Assembly (NCBI GenBank): GCA_046290815.1
Contig: JBKBUF010000001.1
Coordinates: forward strand, 1-64,000
Source of the DNA: JBKBUF01 sp046290815
GTDB lineage: Bacteria > Bacteroidota > Bacteroidia > Cytophagales > Cytophagaceae
Direction: 5' to 3'
Length of the DNA stretch: 64,000 bases
Shown here: in pieces, positions 29,241 through 37,208 of the stretch
Position numbering within the stretch: the first letter of the stretch is position 1
How the letters are laid out: the number at the start of each line of letters is the position of its first letter
The notes under the pieces: generated by a model
What the model was told of the DNA's origin: nothing
Databases searched by the model: none
The model's input: the letters and a program-made list of their open reading frames with translations, nothing else
Position numbers and translations under genes: made by a program

Positions 29241-30453
29241 ATTCCTTAATCGAATCTTTAGTTAATTGTTGTATTCCCATTTCTAGTCCTCGTAGTTCCG
29301 CCAGACCTCTCAGCCTTCCTATAGCGGAATAGCCAGGGTTGTTTTTTTTATAAAGATCATCCAACATCTGATGACCATGGTCAGGACGCATAGGTATCAG
29401 AAAATCATTTTTTCCGGATAACTTCCTTTTTATTTCTTCCTGATGAATTGCTTTCACCAAAGCAAACATATTTACATCACCTTCAAGATGCTTTGATTCA
29501 AAAAAACTTCCATCCGATTCACGTTTTATATTTCTTAGATGAATAAAATGCATTTTATGTCCGAAAACCTGCACCATCTCAACCAGATTATTAGACTCTA
29601 GCACACCATATGAACCTGAACACAGCGTAAAGCCATTGGCCTGTGAATCCACCATAGAAAATATATCAGTTAAATCGTCAACCGTACTTACAATTCTCGG
29701 CAGACCAAGGATAGGAAACGGAGGGTCATCAGGATGAATAGCCATCTTAACTCCTGACCTTTCAGCAACTGGTATAATTTCATTCAGGAAATATGCAAGA
29801 TTTGATTTTAAAGTTGCTCTGTCTATTAATCTATAGGAATTTAATACTTCTTTGAACTGATCTAAAGTGTATGTTTCTTCGGCCCCCGGCAAACCGGCAA
29901 TGATATTCTTTTGAAGAGTATTGAGCTGATCAGCATCGCTATTTTGCATAAAACGCTTAGCGGCTACTACAGTCTCCTTTGTGTAATCTCTTATGGCTCC
30001 TTTCCTGGAAAGAATAAATAAATCAAAAGCTGCAAAAGCCGTCATGTCAAACCGAAGGGCTCTGCATCCGTCTTCAATTTCATAGGAAAGATCTGTTCGG
30101 GTCCAATCCAGAACCGGCATAAAGTTATAACAGATAACCGGTATACCGCATTGAGCAAGATTGGAAATAGATTCTTTATAATTTTCAATATATTGTTTAT
30201 AATTCCCTGATCGTGTTTTGATGTCTTCATGGACAGGAATACTTTCTGTAACTACCCATTTTAAATTTGAGGGTTTATTTTTTTCTGAATCAAACTCAAT
30301 AAGACTTTTCCTTTTAACTATTTCATCAATACTCCACACCTTACCATTCGGAATATGATGCAGTGCTGTAACAATTCCGGTTGCACCTGCCTGCATAATA
30401 TCCCTTAAACTCACAGGATCCTGAGGTCCGAACCATCGCCACGATTGAAGCAT
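29212..30453 (-). CDS. uxuA: Mannonate dehydratase
   Basis: A 413-residue cytoplasmic enzyme that dehydrates D-mannonate to 2-keto-3-deoxygluconate. The opening SWRWFGPQDPVSLRDIMQAGATG, central CYNFMPVLDWTRTDL, VKMAIHPDDPPFPILGLPRIV (metal ligands) and RPDHGHQMLDD match the family throughout. It lies between the SDR and uxaC. The 129-bp gap upstream is entirely short tandem arrays, so coupling to the SDR gene is by readthrough if at all. Confidence 0.95.
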   Translation of the reverse strand: MLQSWRWFGPQDPVSLRDIMQAGATGIVTALHHIPNGKVWSIDEIVKRKSLIEFDSEKNKPSNLKWVVTESIPVHEDIKTRSGNYKQYIENYKESISNLAQCGIPVICYNFMPVLDWTRTDLSYEIEDGCRALRFDMTAFAAFDLFILSRKGAIRDYTKETVVAAKRFMQNSDADQLNTLQKNIIAGLPGAEETYTLDQFKEVLNSYRLIDRATLKSNLAYFLNEIIPVAERSGVKMAIHPDDPPFPILGLPRIVSTVDDLTDIFSMVDSQANGFTLCSGSYGVLESNNLVEMVQVFGHKMHFIHLRNIKRESDGSFFESKHLEGDVNMFALVKAIHQEEIKRKLSGKNDFLIPMRPDHGHQMLDDLYKKNNPGYSAIGRLRGLAELRGLEMGIQQLTKDSIKEYEKAGTDHF

Positions 30454-30457
30454 ATTT

Positions 30458-30513
30458 AGTTTAAAGTTTAAAGTTTAGAGTTTAAAGTTTAAAGTTTAAA
30501 GTTGGAAGTTTAT
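30458..30513. repeat. Heptamer array AGTTTAA x8
   Basis: Eight phased 7-bp units, mostly perfect AGTTTAA with AGTTTAG, AGTTGGA and AGTTTAT variants. It sits immediately upstream of the uxuA start (ATG at 30453 on the minus strand). Confidence 0.9.
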
Positions 30514-30521
30514 GAATCTTC

Positions 30522-30578
<57 letters not shown>

Positions 30579-30582
30579 ATTA

Positions 30583-31338
30583 TCAGAATCCGATTGAATT
30601 ACCGCCATCCACCACCAGGTTTATTCCGGTAATATATTTGGAAGCATCAGAGGCCAGGAAAACAGCCGCATATCCGATATCTTCAGGCTTTCCGAAGGTA
30701 TTCATAGGAGTACGGCCCAGAATTTTATTCTTTCTTTCCGGATCGTTGTTGATGGCTTTAAGAAGCATGGGAGTTTCTATGAATCCGGGAGCAATGGAGT
30801 TAACTCTTACTCCTTTTGGGGAATATTCTGAAGCAAGAATTCTCACCATTCCTGTAACTGCAGATTTTGAAGCTCCATATGCTGCCACGTTGGCCAAACC
30901 GTAAAGCGCTGACATAGAAGATATCATGATAATCGATCCGGATTTCCTTTCCAACATGTTTTTGGCCACCTCTCGTGTTAAAGCAAAAGCACTCTTTACA
31001 TTAATATCAATGATATTTTCAAATTCCTCATCTGTTGTTTCTAATGAAGATTTCTTAAGGTTGATACCTGCATTGTTCACAAGAATATCAATCGGACCTA
31101 TATTATCTTCTATGTTACTTACCAATGAGGTCAAACTATTTTTATCAGTGATATCGCTGCAGATATATCTGGCATTGCTTCCCAATTCATCACATGCATT
31201 TTTCAAAACATCTTCTCTTCTTCCTGTAATAACCACCTTTCCTCCTGCCTGTATAATACATTTGGCCATACCTAAACCAAGACCTGTTCCTCCTCCGGTG
31301 ATTAAAGCCAGTCTGTTGTGTAAGTTGAATGGAAACAT
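30583..31338 (-). CDS. SDR oxidoreductase, probable D-mannonate oxidoreductase (UxuB role)
   Basis: A 251-residue short-chain dehydrogenase: TGGGTGLGLG cofactor motif (~14-23), NNAGINLKK (~90), catalytic Ser in SSMSALYG and YGASK (Tyr and Lys), ending ITGINLVVDGG. I start it at MFPFNLHNR (31338). The longer frame to 31470 would only add translated repeat sequence. No long-chain UxuB is present between uxaC and uxuA. In Bacillus subtilis the UxuB step is known to be done by an SDR (YjmF), so this position suggests fructuronate to mannonate reduction. KduD-like or gluconate 5-dehydrogenase activity remains possible. Confidence 0.8.
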   Translation of the reverse strand: MFPFNLHNRLALITGGGTGLGLGMAKCIIQAGGKVVITGRREDVLKNACDELGSNARYICSDITDKNSLTSLVSNIEDNIGPIDILVNNAGINLKKSSLETTDEEFENIIDINVKSAFALTREVAKNMLERKSGSIIMISSMSALYGLANVAAYGASKSAVTGMVRILASEYSPKGVRVNSIAPGFIETPMLLKAINNDPERKNKILGRTPMNTFGKPEDIGYAAVFLASDASKYITGINLVVDGGNSIGF

Positions 31339-31342
31339 TATT

Positions 31343-31391
31343 TTGAATGTTGAATGATGAATGCTAAATGTTGAATGTTGAATGTTGTTAA
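31343..31391. repeat. Heptamer array TTGAATG x6
   Basis: Seven phased 7-bp units: TTGAATG twice, ATGAATG, CTAAATG, then TTGAATG twice and a final TTGTTAA. It fills the gap between kdgA and the SDR. The kdgA stop (31388-31390) lies in the last unit. Confidence 0.88.
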
Positions 31392-32077
31392 ATCTGTTTT
31401 TTCTTCCGGAGATCGTTGGCTTCCGGAATATCTTCAATGATTTGCCTTCCCCACCTAATAGCATCGACAAGTTTTTTATAATCTTTGTTTTGAATTATTT
31501 CTTTAGTGATCAATTTTGATCCCATACCTACACAGTAAGCACCTGCTTTAAACCATTGAGTGAGGCTTTCTTCTGTCAGGTCAACTCCACCGGAGGGCAT
31601 AATTGATGTCCAGGGCATAGGAGCTTTTATTGCAGTCAAAAAAGCAGGTCCGGTAAGTTCTGCAGGAAATAATTTTACTATCTCTGCCCCTAGTTCCTCT
31701 GCTTTCGATATTTCAGACAATGTTGCACAACCAGGCAGACAAAGTATTTTTCTTCTATTGCATGCTTTGATAATATCTTCATTCAAAACAGGACTAACTA
31801 TAAAATCAGCACCAGCCTGCATATATAGAGCGGCTGTAGCTGAATCGGTGATAGAACCTATTCCTAATGCCATGTCTTTATACTGATTTTCGACAGCATG
31901 TTTTATTTTCCTGAAGTTGTCATAAGAATATTTCCCCCTGTTGGTAAATTCAAATGCACGTAGGCCTGCAGTGTAACAAGCATCCACTATTGCCAGGCAA
32001 ACGTCCTCGTCATCATGATAAAACAACGGAATAATTTTGGATTCCTTAAGTTTTAAAATTGTTTCTATTCTTGACAT
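31388..32077 (-). CDS. kdgA: KDPG/KHG aldolase
   Basis: A 229-residue class I aldolase that cleaves 2-keto-3-deoxy-6-phosphogluconate to pyruvate and glyceraldehyde 3-phosphate. Recognisable: KIIPLFYHDDED near the N terminus, FEFTNRGK (substrate-binding Glu and Arg), PGCATLSEISKAEELGAEIVK with Schiff-base Lys135, FPAELTGPAF and MPSGGVD. Length is normal for Bacteroidota members (E. coli Eda is 213). It follows kdgK by 10 bp and shares its operator-promoter. Confidence 0.94.
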   Translation of the reverse strand: MSRIETILKLKESKIIPLFYHDDEDVCLAIVDACYTAGLRAFEFTNRGKYSYDNFRKIKHAVENQYKDMALGIGSITDSATAALYMQAGADFIVSPVLNEDIIKACNRRKILCLPGCATLSEISKAEELGAEIVKLFPAELTGPAFLTAIKAPMPWTSIMPSGGVDLTEESLTQWFKAGAYCVGMGSKLITKEIIQNKDYKKLVDAIRWGRQIIEDIPEANDLRKKKQI

Positions 32078-32087
32078 GGCTTTTAAA

Positions 32088-33122
32088 TTATCTAATTATC
32101 CTTAAAGACTTATTTCCGGTTGTCATCATTCTTTCAATCTCGCTTATAGTAGAAAGATTGACATCTCCCTTTATTGTATGTTTAAGAGCACCTGCCGCTA
32201 CGGCAAAGTCAATTGCTTTTTGAGTATTTTCAGGATAGCAGATAAGTCCATGAATAATGCCTGCCATAAAAGCATCACCTCCTCCTACCCGATCAGTAAT
32301 AGGATTTATTTCAAATCCTTCCGCAATTTTAATTTCTTTTCCATCCCACAAAGCGCCACTGAAAAAATTATGAGTAGCAGTTCTTGACCTCCGTATAGTG
32401 GAGGCAATGTATTTCAGTTTCGGAAAGGCATTCTTCCATATAAAACACCTTTGTTCGATAAGAGAAATTTCTGATTCAACAGAAAAATCATCATTTGCAA
32501 GCGGCACTTTAATTCCAAACATAGGCTCTGAGTCTTCATTTCCTCCTGAAATCATATCACAATATTCAATCAATTCAGGCATTACTTCGTAAGGCTTCAT
32601 ACCGTAATCCCAGAGCTTCTTTCTGTAATTAAGGTCCGCAGAAATAAAAATTCCTTTATCGGAAGCCACCTTAAGGACATGCTTTAATGTTTCGGCTGCT
32701 GCTTGAGAAACAGCAGGAGTAATACCTGACCAGTGGAACCAGGTAACATTGTTCAAAGCCTGATTCCAGTCAATGGAATCAGGCCTGATGTATGAAAAAG
32801 CAGAGTGTTTTCTATCATAAAGTACATTACTTTGCCTTAATGCGGTACCCGTCTCGAGAAAATATATTCCCAGCCTGTCTCCTCCTTTGCTAATATGTGA
32901 AACATCAACACCATGAGTGCGAAGACTGTTTATAGCAGCATTACCGATTTCATTTGCCGGTACCCTGCTAATAAACTTTGTGTTATGGCCCAGGATAGAC
33001 AAGGATGCTACTACATTAGATTCACTTCCTCCGTAATGCACTTCCATGCTATTAGCCTGCAAAATCCTTTCATTTGCAGGGGTTGACAGCCTTAACAAAA
33101 TTTCTCCGAATGACGCTACCAT
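32088..33122 (-). CDS. kdgK: 2-keto-3-deoxygluconate kinase
   Basis: A 344-residue PfkB/ribokinase-family sugar kinase that phosphorylates KDG to KDPG. Seen: MVASFGEILLRLS and YGGSESNVVASLSILG at the N terminus, LNYRKKLW in the middle, and DRVGGGDAFMAG with catalytic Asp283. The context fixes the substrate: the aldolase follows 10 bp downstream and mannonate dehydratase is in the same run. A LacI-type operator sits only 13 bp from the start codon. First gene of the six-gene hexuronate operon. Confidence 0.93.
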   Translation of the reverse strand: MVASFGEILLRLSTPANERILQANSMEVHYGGSESNVVASLSILGHNTKFISRVPANEIGNAAINSLRTHGVDVSHISKGGDRLGIYFLETGTALRQSNVLYDRKHSAFSYIRPDSIDWNQALNNVTWFHWSGITPAVSQAAAETLKHVLKVASDKGIFISADLNYRKKLWDYGMKPYEVMPELIEYCDMISGGNEDSEPMFGIKVPLANDDFSVESEISLIEQRCFIWKNAFPKLKYIASTIRRSRTATHNFFSGALWDGKEIKIAEGFEINPITDRVGGGDAFMAGIIHGLICYPENTQKAIDFAVAAGALKHTIKGDVNLSTISEIERMMTTGNKSLRIIR

Positions 33123-33134
33123 AAACTTTTATTC

Positions 33135-33175
33135 GTGTACGTACACAAATTTAAGCAAAAATCCACACAAAGCAA
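33135..33175 (-). promoter_or_regulatory. Operator-promoter of the kdgK operon
   Basis: Perfect palindrome GTGTACGTACAC at 33135-33146. On the minus strand the -7 element TAAATTTG (33146-33153) abuts it and a TTG -33 element lies 19 bp further upstream (33173-33175). The operator thus covers the predicted transcription start, as expected for repression. Confidence 0.8.
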
Positions 33176-33290
33176 GCACAGTTAACACAAATTATTTTCT
33201 TATTCATATAGCAAAGCAGCCTCTGCAACACCATATTCAATTCCCTAAATTACAACCCATTAATTAAAGACCTTTTGTTTATGGCTTAAA

Positions 33291-33327
33291 TCTAATAGCT
33301 ATACTTTAAGTCATAAGCTTAATACTT
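33291..33327. repeat. Degenerate heptamer tract at the DUF4434 gene end
   Basis: Loosely repeated 7-bp words (TACTTTA, AGTCATA, AGCTTAA, TACTTAA) run over the stop codon (33319-33321) of the DUF4434 gene. The array is diverged and weaker than the others. Confidence 0.4.
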
Positions 33328-35178
33328 AACCAACGTCATCACCTGACTACCTTCTTCTGTTTGTAAAATCAACATATAGGTGCCCGGATTCAATTTTGCA
33401 TCAACATTAATCACATCACCGGATCCGGAAATATTTTCATAAACTACTCTTCCGGAAAGATCTGTAAGAACAACGGATGTAAGACGTATGTCCGGTTTAT
33501 TTACTGAAATGTTCAGTTGGTCATTAAAGGGATTCGGAGACACATTAAACATAAATGCCTTCTTGTCAAAATTTCCTTCTGCATCGTTACTTATGAATTT
33601 ATTGGACAAAGGACTGCAATAAAGTGAGCGGTAATCATTATAGAGCGTTTGAGTTGCAGCAGATAATCCTGGTTGCATGTATGGCCATTCAAACTGGAAC
33701 ATATCACTTGTAGAAACAAATCTCCCGGCTTCCCATAATTGGGTTTTGAGCCTATCCATAGTAGCCGGTACCGCTGCAAAATTTCCATTATTTATCGGCC
33801 AGCCTGATGTCTGTTGAAAGGTTTCAATAGTGGCCCCGAATCTCCTTCCTCTTGCGGTGCAGGCATTTTTTATAGCATTAAAATAATGTGGTATATCCAC
33901 ATCCACATCTTTGGTAGTGGTACCCACTCCATCCTGTGGAATAACCAGGTCAATTCCGGTAGCGACACCTAACACATAATCCCACCAGGCCTGTAAATCA
34001 TCTGCCGGTCTGTGAGGACCGAAAAAAGGAGCAATCACCACTTCTTTGGTCGGTGTTTTAGACTTCGCATACGCAGCAACGTCACGGAGCCAGTTCGCAA
34101 GCAGATTTCTGTTGGTTGTCGATTGCCATTCAAGGTCATTAATTTCCTGAGGAATGTACCATCCTTTGAACCGTGCGTGTGAACCAAATATTGGTGTCAG
34201 CTCGTCGATAACCTGCTTATGTTTATTTAATATATTCGTATATGTTGCAGACTGATCCTTTGCTGAATGATTCCAGGTTTCATCAAAATATAATCCGATA
34301 TAAATATCTATACCTTTATTCAGGGCAGCAGGAAACATCCTGTTCATGGCAGAACTTTTGGTATTTACATAAGGCAAGGTAGACTGAGAATACCAAGAAT
34401 GCGTATCATATACTCCATATTGAATTATGATTTTATCCAAACACGCATTTTTCATATGCTGCATTTGTGTTTCCCAGTCGGCTTGGGTCCAGTTACCACA
34501 TTTACATCCCGAATCATTCCATAGCTGAATAAATGAGCCTGATAATTTTTCTCCTCCGGATGTTGCAGGAACATATGTAGTATGCTGACGCAGATCATCA
34601 ATATAAATGTCTCTGGATGCTGAACTTCCGGATGCATTATTGATTAGAATTCTCCATGCCCCTATTCTGTTTAGGTTTAATTGATTGTCGCCTCCTCCTA
34701 CTATTCCTGTAAACATATTGTAGGGCATTGTTATTCTTCTCCAACCTGCATCATTTAACTGAATGGTTTGAGAATATTGATAAACTTCATCTCCGGGATC
34801 GAATGCATTTCCGTTCATATTAATATCTTCGTACAACATAAATCTTAATACATCATTGGTAGCACCTCTCACCATAAAAGTGATGGATGATGGTGAAAAT
34901 GAAAGATCTTTTGTACTTGTATGAAATCCCCGGAAGATTTCGAGGTAATTTCCTGTAGTGTTATTTATATTATAATTCACTCTTAAACAGCTGCTGCCCT
35001 CCTGTCCTGTAATATTTGCCACCGATAAGGAAACAGTGCCCCCGGAAGCAGAAGTATAATAAGAGCCCGTAGCTGAGAAATTATCAATTTGCTTATCTGC
35101 CTGCGCCACCAATAAGTTTGGCAAAATATATAACAAGCAAAAAATGATTTTCCATTTTATCTGTTTAAATGTTTTCAT
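33319..35178 (-). CDS. Secreted DUF4434 TIM-barrel protein with T9SS domain (copy 1)
   Basis: A 619-residue exported protein. Signal peptide ~1-26 (FCLLYILPNLLVAQ). Residues ~30-200 form a jelly-roll-like, CBM-type module (VNYNINNTTGNYLEIF...IYIDDLRQHT). Residues ~210-520 match the DUF4434 pattern (LSGSFIQLWND, DIYIGLYFDETWNHSA, GWYIPQEINDLEWQ, IDLVIPQDGVG), a predicted glycoside-hydrolase-like barrel with acidic residues at the strand ends. The C-terminal T9SS domain begins VSPNPFNDQLNI. It is a close paralogue of the adjacent 35357-37207 gene in the same order of domains. Polysaccharide hydrolysis is inference. Confidence 0.88.
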   Translation of the reverse strand: MKTFKQIKWKIIFCLLYILPNLLVAQADKQIDNFSATGSYYTSASGGTVSLSVANITGQEGSSCLRVNYNINNTTGNYLEIFRGFHTSTKDLSFSPSSITFMVRGATNDVLRFMLYEDINMNGNAFDPGDEVYQYSQTIQLNDAGWRRITMPYNMFTGIVGGGDNQLNLNRIGAWRILINNASGSSASRDIYIDDLRQHTTYVPATSGGEKLSGSFIQLWNDSGCKCGNWTQADWETQMQHMKNACLDKIIIQYGVYDTHSWYSQSTLPYVNTKSSAMNRMFPAALNKGIDIYIGLYFDETWNHSAKDQSATYTNILNKHKQVIDELTPIFGSHARFKGWYIPQEINDLEWQSTTNRNLLANWLRDVAAYAKSKTPTKEVVIAPFFGPHRPADDLQAWWDYVLGVATGIDLVIPQDGVGTTTKDVDVDIPHYFNAIKNACTARGRRFGATIETFQQTSGWPINNGNFAAVPATMDRLKTQLWEAGRFVSTSDMFQFEWPYMQPGLSAATQTLYNDYRSLYCSPLSNKFISNDAEGNFDKKAFMFNVSPNPFNDQLNISVNKPDIRLTSVVLTDLSGRVVYENISGSGDVINVDAKLNPGTYMLILQTEEGSQVMTLVKY

Positions 35179-35246
35179 ATAAGTCGTTTTAAATTAATTA
35201 ACACTAATATTTAAGGCATAAGTTAAGAAGGCAGGTTTGTTTGAAT

Positions 35247-35289
35247 GTCAGGTTGAACACCTGCCTGCCCGGTAGGCGCTCAACCTGAC
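35247..35289. repeat. Hairpin with GCCTGCC core between the two DUF4434 genes
   Basis: GTCAGGTTGA (35247-35256) pairs perfectly with TCAACCTGAC (35280-35289) around a 23-nt loop containing ACCTGCCTGCCCGG. It is a possible attenuating or mRNA-stabilising structure between co-directional genes. Related GC-rich text occurs at 10522-10545. Confidence 0.5.
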
Positions 35290-35356
35290 GTTAAACTTAC
35301 TTAGTACCTTAAGTATCAAACTTCGTCTTAACATAATTGCATTAACTTAATTTTTA

Positions 35357-37207
35357 TTAATACTTTATAATGGGTATAGTCTGATTTATGTCGTCAGCCT
35401 GAATAAACAGCAGATATGAACCGGCAGTTAAATGATTGATCGCTTCTATGGTGTTTCCTTTTTCAGGCAATCCCTGGAATAATATTTTACCTCTCAAATC
35501 AGTAATAGTAACAGAAGTTATTCTTATTTCAGGATTATTCAAATGAATCTGTAGACTTTCAGAAAATGGATTGGGTGTAACAGTGAAAAATGCAGCAGGT
35601 GTTTCAACCGACTCTTCATGTTCTCTTGCATTGCTGATGGTAGTTGAATTGCAAAATGACAATCTGTAATCGTCATAAAGTTTTTGTGAAGCTGTGCTTA
35701 ATCCGGGTTGCATATAAGGGTATTCAAACTGAAACAGATTTTCTGTAGGTGCAAACCTTCCGGCCTCCCATAATTGTGTTCTTAGCCTCGTAATGGAAGC
35801 AGGTACTGCAGCAAAAGTCCCGTTATTTATTGGCCATCCTGAGGTCTGCTGAAAAGTCTCTATGGTAGCACCAAACTGCCTGCCTCTTGCCACGCAAGCG
35901 CTTTTAATGGCATTAAAATAATGTGGGATATCTACATCCACATCTTTGGTAGTAGTACCTACTCCATCCTGCGGAATGATTAGATCAACGCCTGAGGCAA
36001 CACTCAGAACATAGTCCCACCATGCTTTCAAATTATCTGCAGGTCGATGAGGACCGAAAAACGGAGCAATGATTACTTTCTTTGCAGCATTTTTTCCCTT
36101 TGCATAGGCAGCCACATCTCTCAGCCAGTTTGCAAGCAAATTTCTGTTAGTTGTAGTCTGCCACTCCAGATCATTTATCTCCTGAGGAATATACCAGCCT
36201 TTAAATCTTGAATGACTTCCAAAAAGTGCATGCATTTCATTAATCACCTGCTGATGTTTGGTCAGAATATTGCTATAAGTAGATGCCTGATTTTTTGCAG
36301 AATGATTCCATGTTTCATCGAAATATAAACCCAGATAAATATCAATTCCGATTTTTTGAGCTGCTGCAAACATGCGGTTCAGTGTCTGACTTCTGCTGGT
36401 AACGAAAGATAGTGAAGATGGGGAATACCAGGAATGTCCTCCGTATACTCCGTATTGCACAATGATTTTATCCAGACAGGCATTTTTCATTTGCTGCATG
36501 TGGGACTCCCATTGTGCCTGTGTCCAGTTACCACACTTGCAACCAGCATCGTTCCATAACTGGATAAAAGAACCTGACAGTTTCTGAGTACCTGAAGTGG
36601 CAGGGATATAAGTGGTATGTTGTCTTAAATCATCAAAGTAAATTTCTCTTGCTGTTGTACTTCCTGAACCATTGTTAATCACAATTCTCCAGGCTCCGAT
36701 TTTGTTAAGATTTAACTTTCCGTCACCGCTACCCGCTATTCTGACAAATGAGCTGAACGGAATTGTAAGGCGATACCAGGAAGTGTTGTTTAATGCTGAA
36801 GAGGAGCTAAATTGGTAAACCTCGTCTCCTGAATCAAAAACATTACCGTTCATATTGATGTCTTCATAAAGCATAAATTTGAAAACATCTCTTGAACCTC
36901 CTCTGATCAATAAAGAAATACCGGAAGGAGAAAATGATAAATCTCTGGTACTGGTATGGTAACTCCTGAATATTTCCAGATAATTACCTGAGCTGGTATT
37001 AAGATTATAATTTACTTTCAGACAGCTGGCCCCTTCCTGCCCGGCAATGTTTGCTATGGATAAAGATACAGTACCACCGGAGGCGGACGTATAATAAGAA
37101 CCTGCAGAAGAAAAATTATCAAGCTGCTTATCTGCCTGACCATACATAGTCAAAGGCAGAAATAAACCAAAAATGATTTTTCGGATAAGTGTAATTTGTT
37201 TTTTCAT
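35357..37207 (-). CDS. Secreted DUF4434 TIM-barrel protein with T9SS domain (copy 2)
   Basis: A 616-residue paralogue of the 33319-35178 product with identical architecture: signal peptide (FGLFLPLTMYGQ), jelly-roll-like N-terminal module (~28-200), DUF4434-type barrel (~205-515; GLYFDETWNHSAKNQ, PQEINDLEWQTTTNR, PQDGVGTTTKDVDVD) and T9SS domain (VTPNPFSESLQI). Long stretches are identical to copy 1, while the sorting domains and the signal peptides differ. This indicates tandem duplication with selection on the barrel. It starts 1 bp after the stop of the beta-helix gene upstream, so it is co-transcribed with it. Confidence 0.88.
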   Translation of the reverse strand: MKKQITLIRKIIFGLFLPLTMYGQADKQLDNFSSAGSYYTSASGGTVSLSIANIAGQEGASCLKVNYNLNTSSGNYLEIFRSYHTSTRDLSFSPSGISLLIRGGSRDVFKFMLYEDINMNGNVFDSGDEVYQFSSSSALNNTSWYRLTIPFSSFVRIAGSGDGKLNLNKIGAWRIVINNGSGSTTAREIYFDDLRQHTTYIPATSGTQKLSGSFIQLWNDAGCKCGNWTQAQWESHMQQMKNACLDKIIVQYGVYGGHSWYSPSSLSFVTSRSQTLNRMFAAAQKIGIDIYLGLYFDETWNHSAKNQASTYSNILTKHQQVINEMHALFGSHSRFKGWYIPQEINDLEWQTTTNRNLLANWLRDVAAYAKGKNAAKKVIIAPFFGPHRPADNLKAWWDYVLSVASGVDLIIPQDGVGTTTKDVDVDIPHYFNAIKSACVARGRQFGATIETFQQTSGWPINNGTFAAVPASITRLRTQLWEAGRFAPTENLFQFEYPYMQPGLSTASQKLYDDYRLSFCNSTTISNAREHEESVETPAAFFTVTPNPFSESLQIHLNNPEIRITSVTITDLRGKILFQGLPEKGNTIEAINHLTAGSYLLFIQADDINQTIPIIKY

Positions 37208-37208
37208 A

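Noticed and set aside
31339..31470. 44-residue N-terminal extension of the SDR gene
   Set aside because: It is translated TTGAATG repeat and the end of kdgA. The SDR fold starts at MFPFNLHNR (31338).
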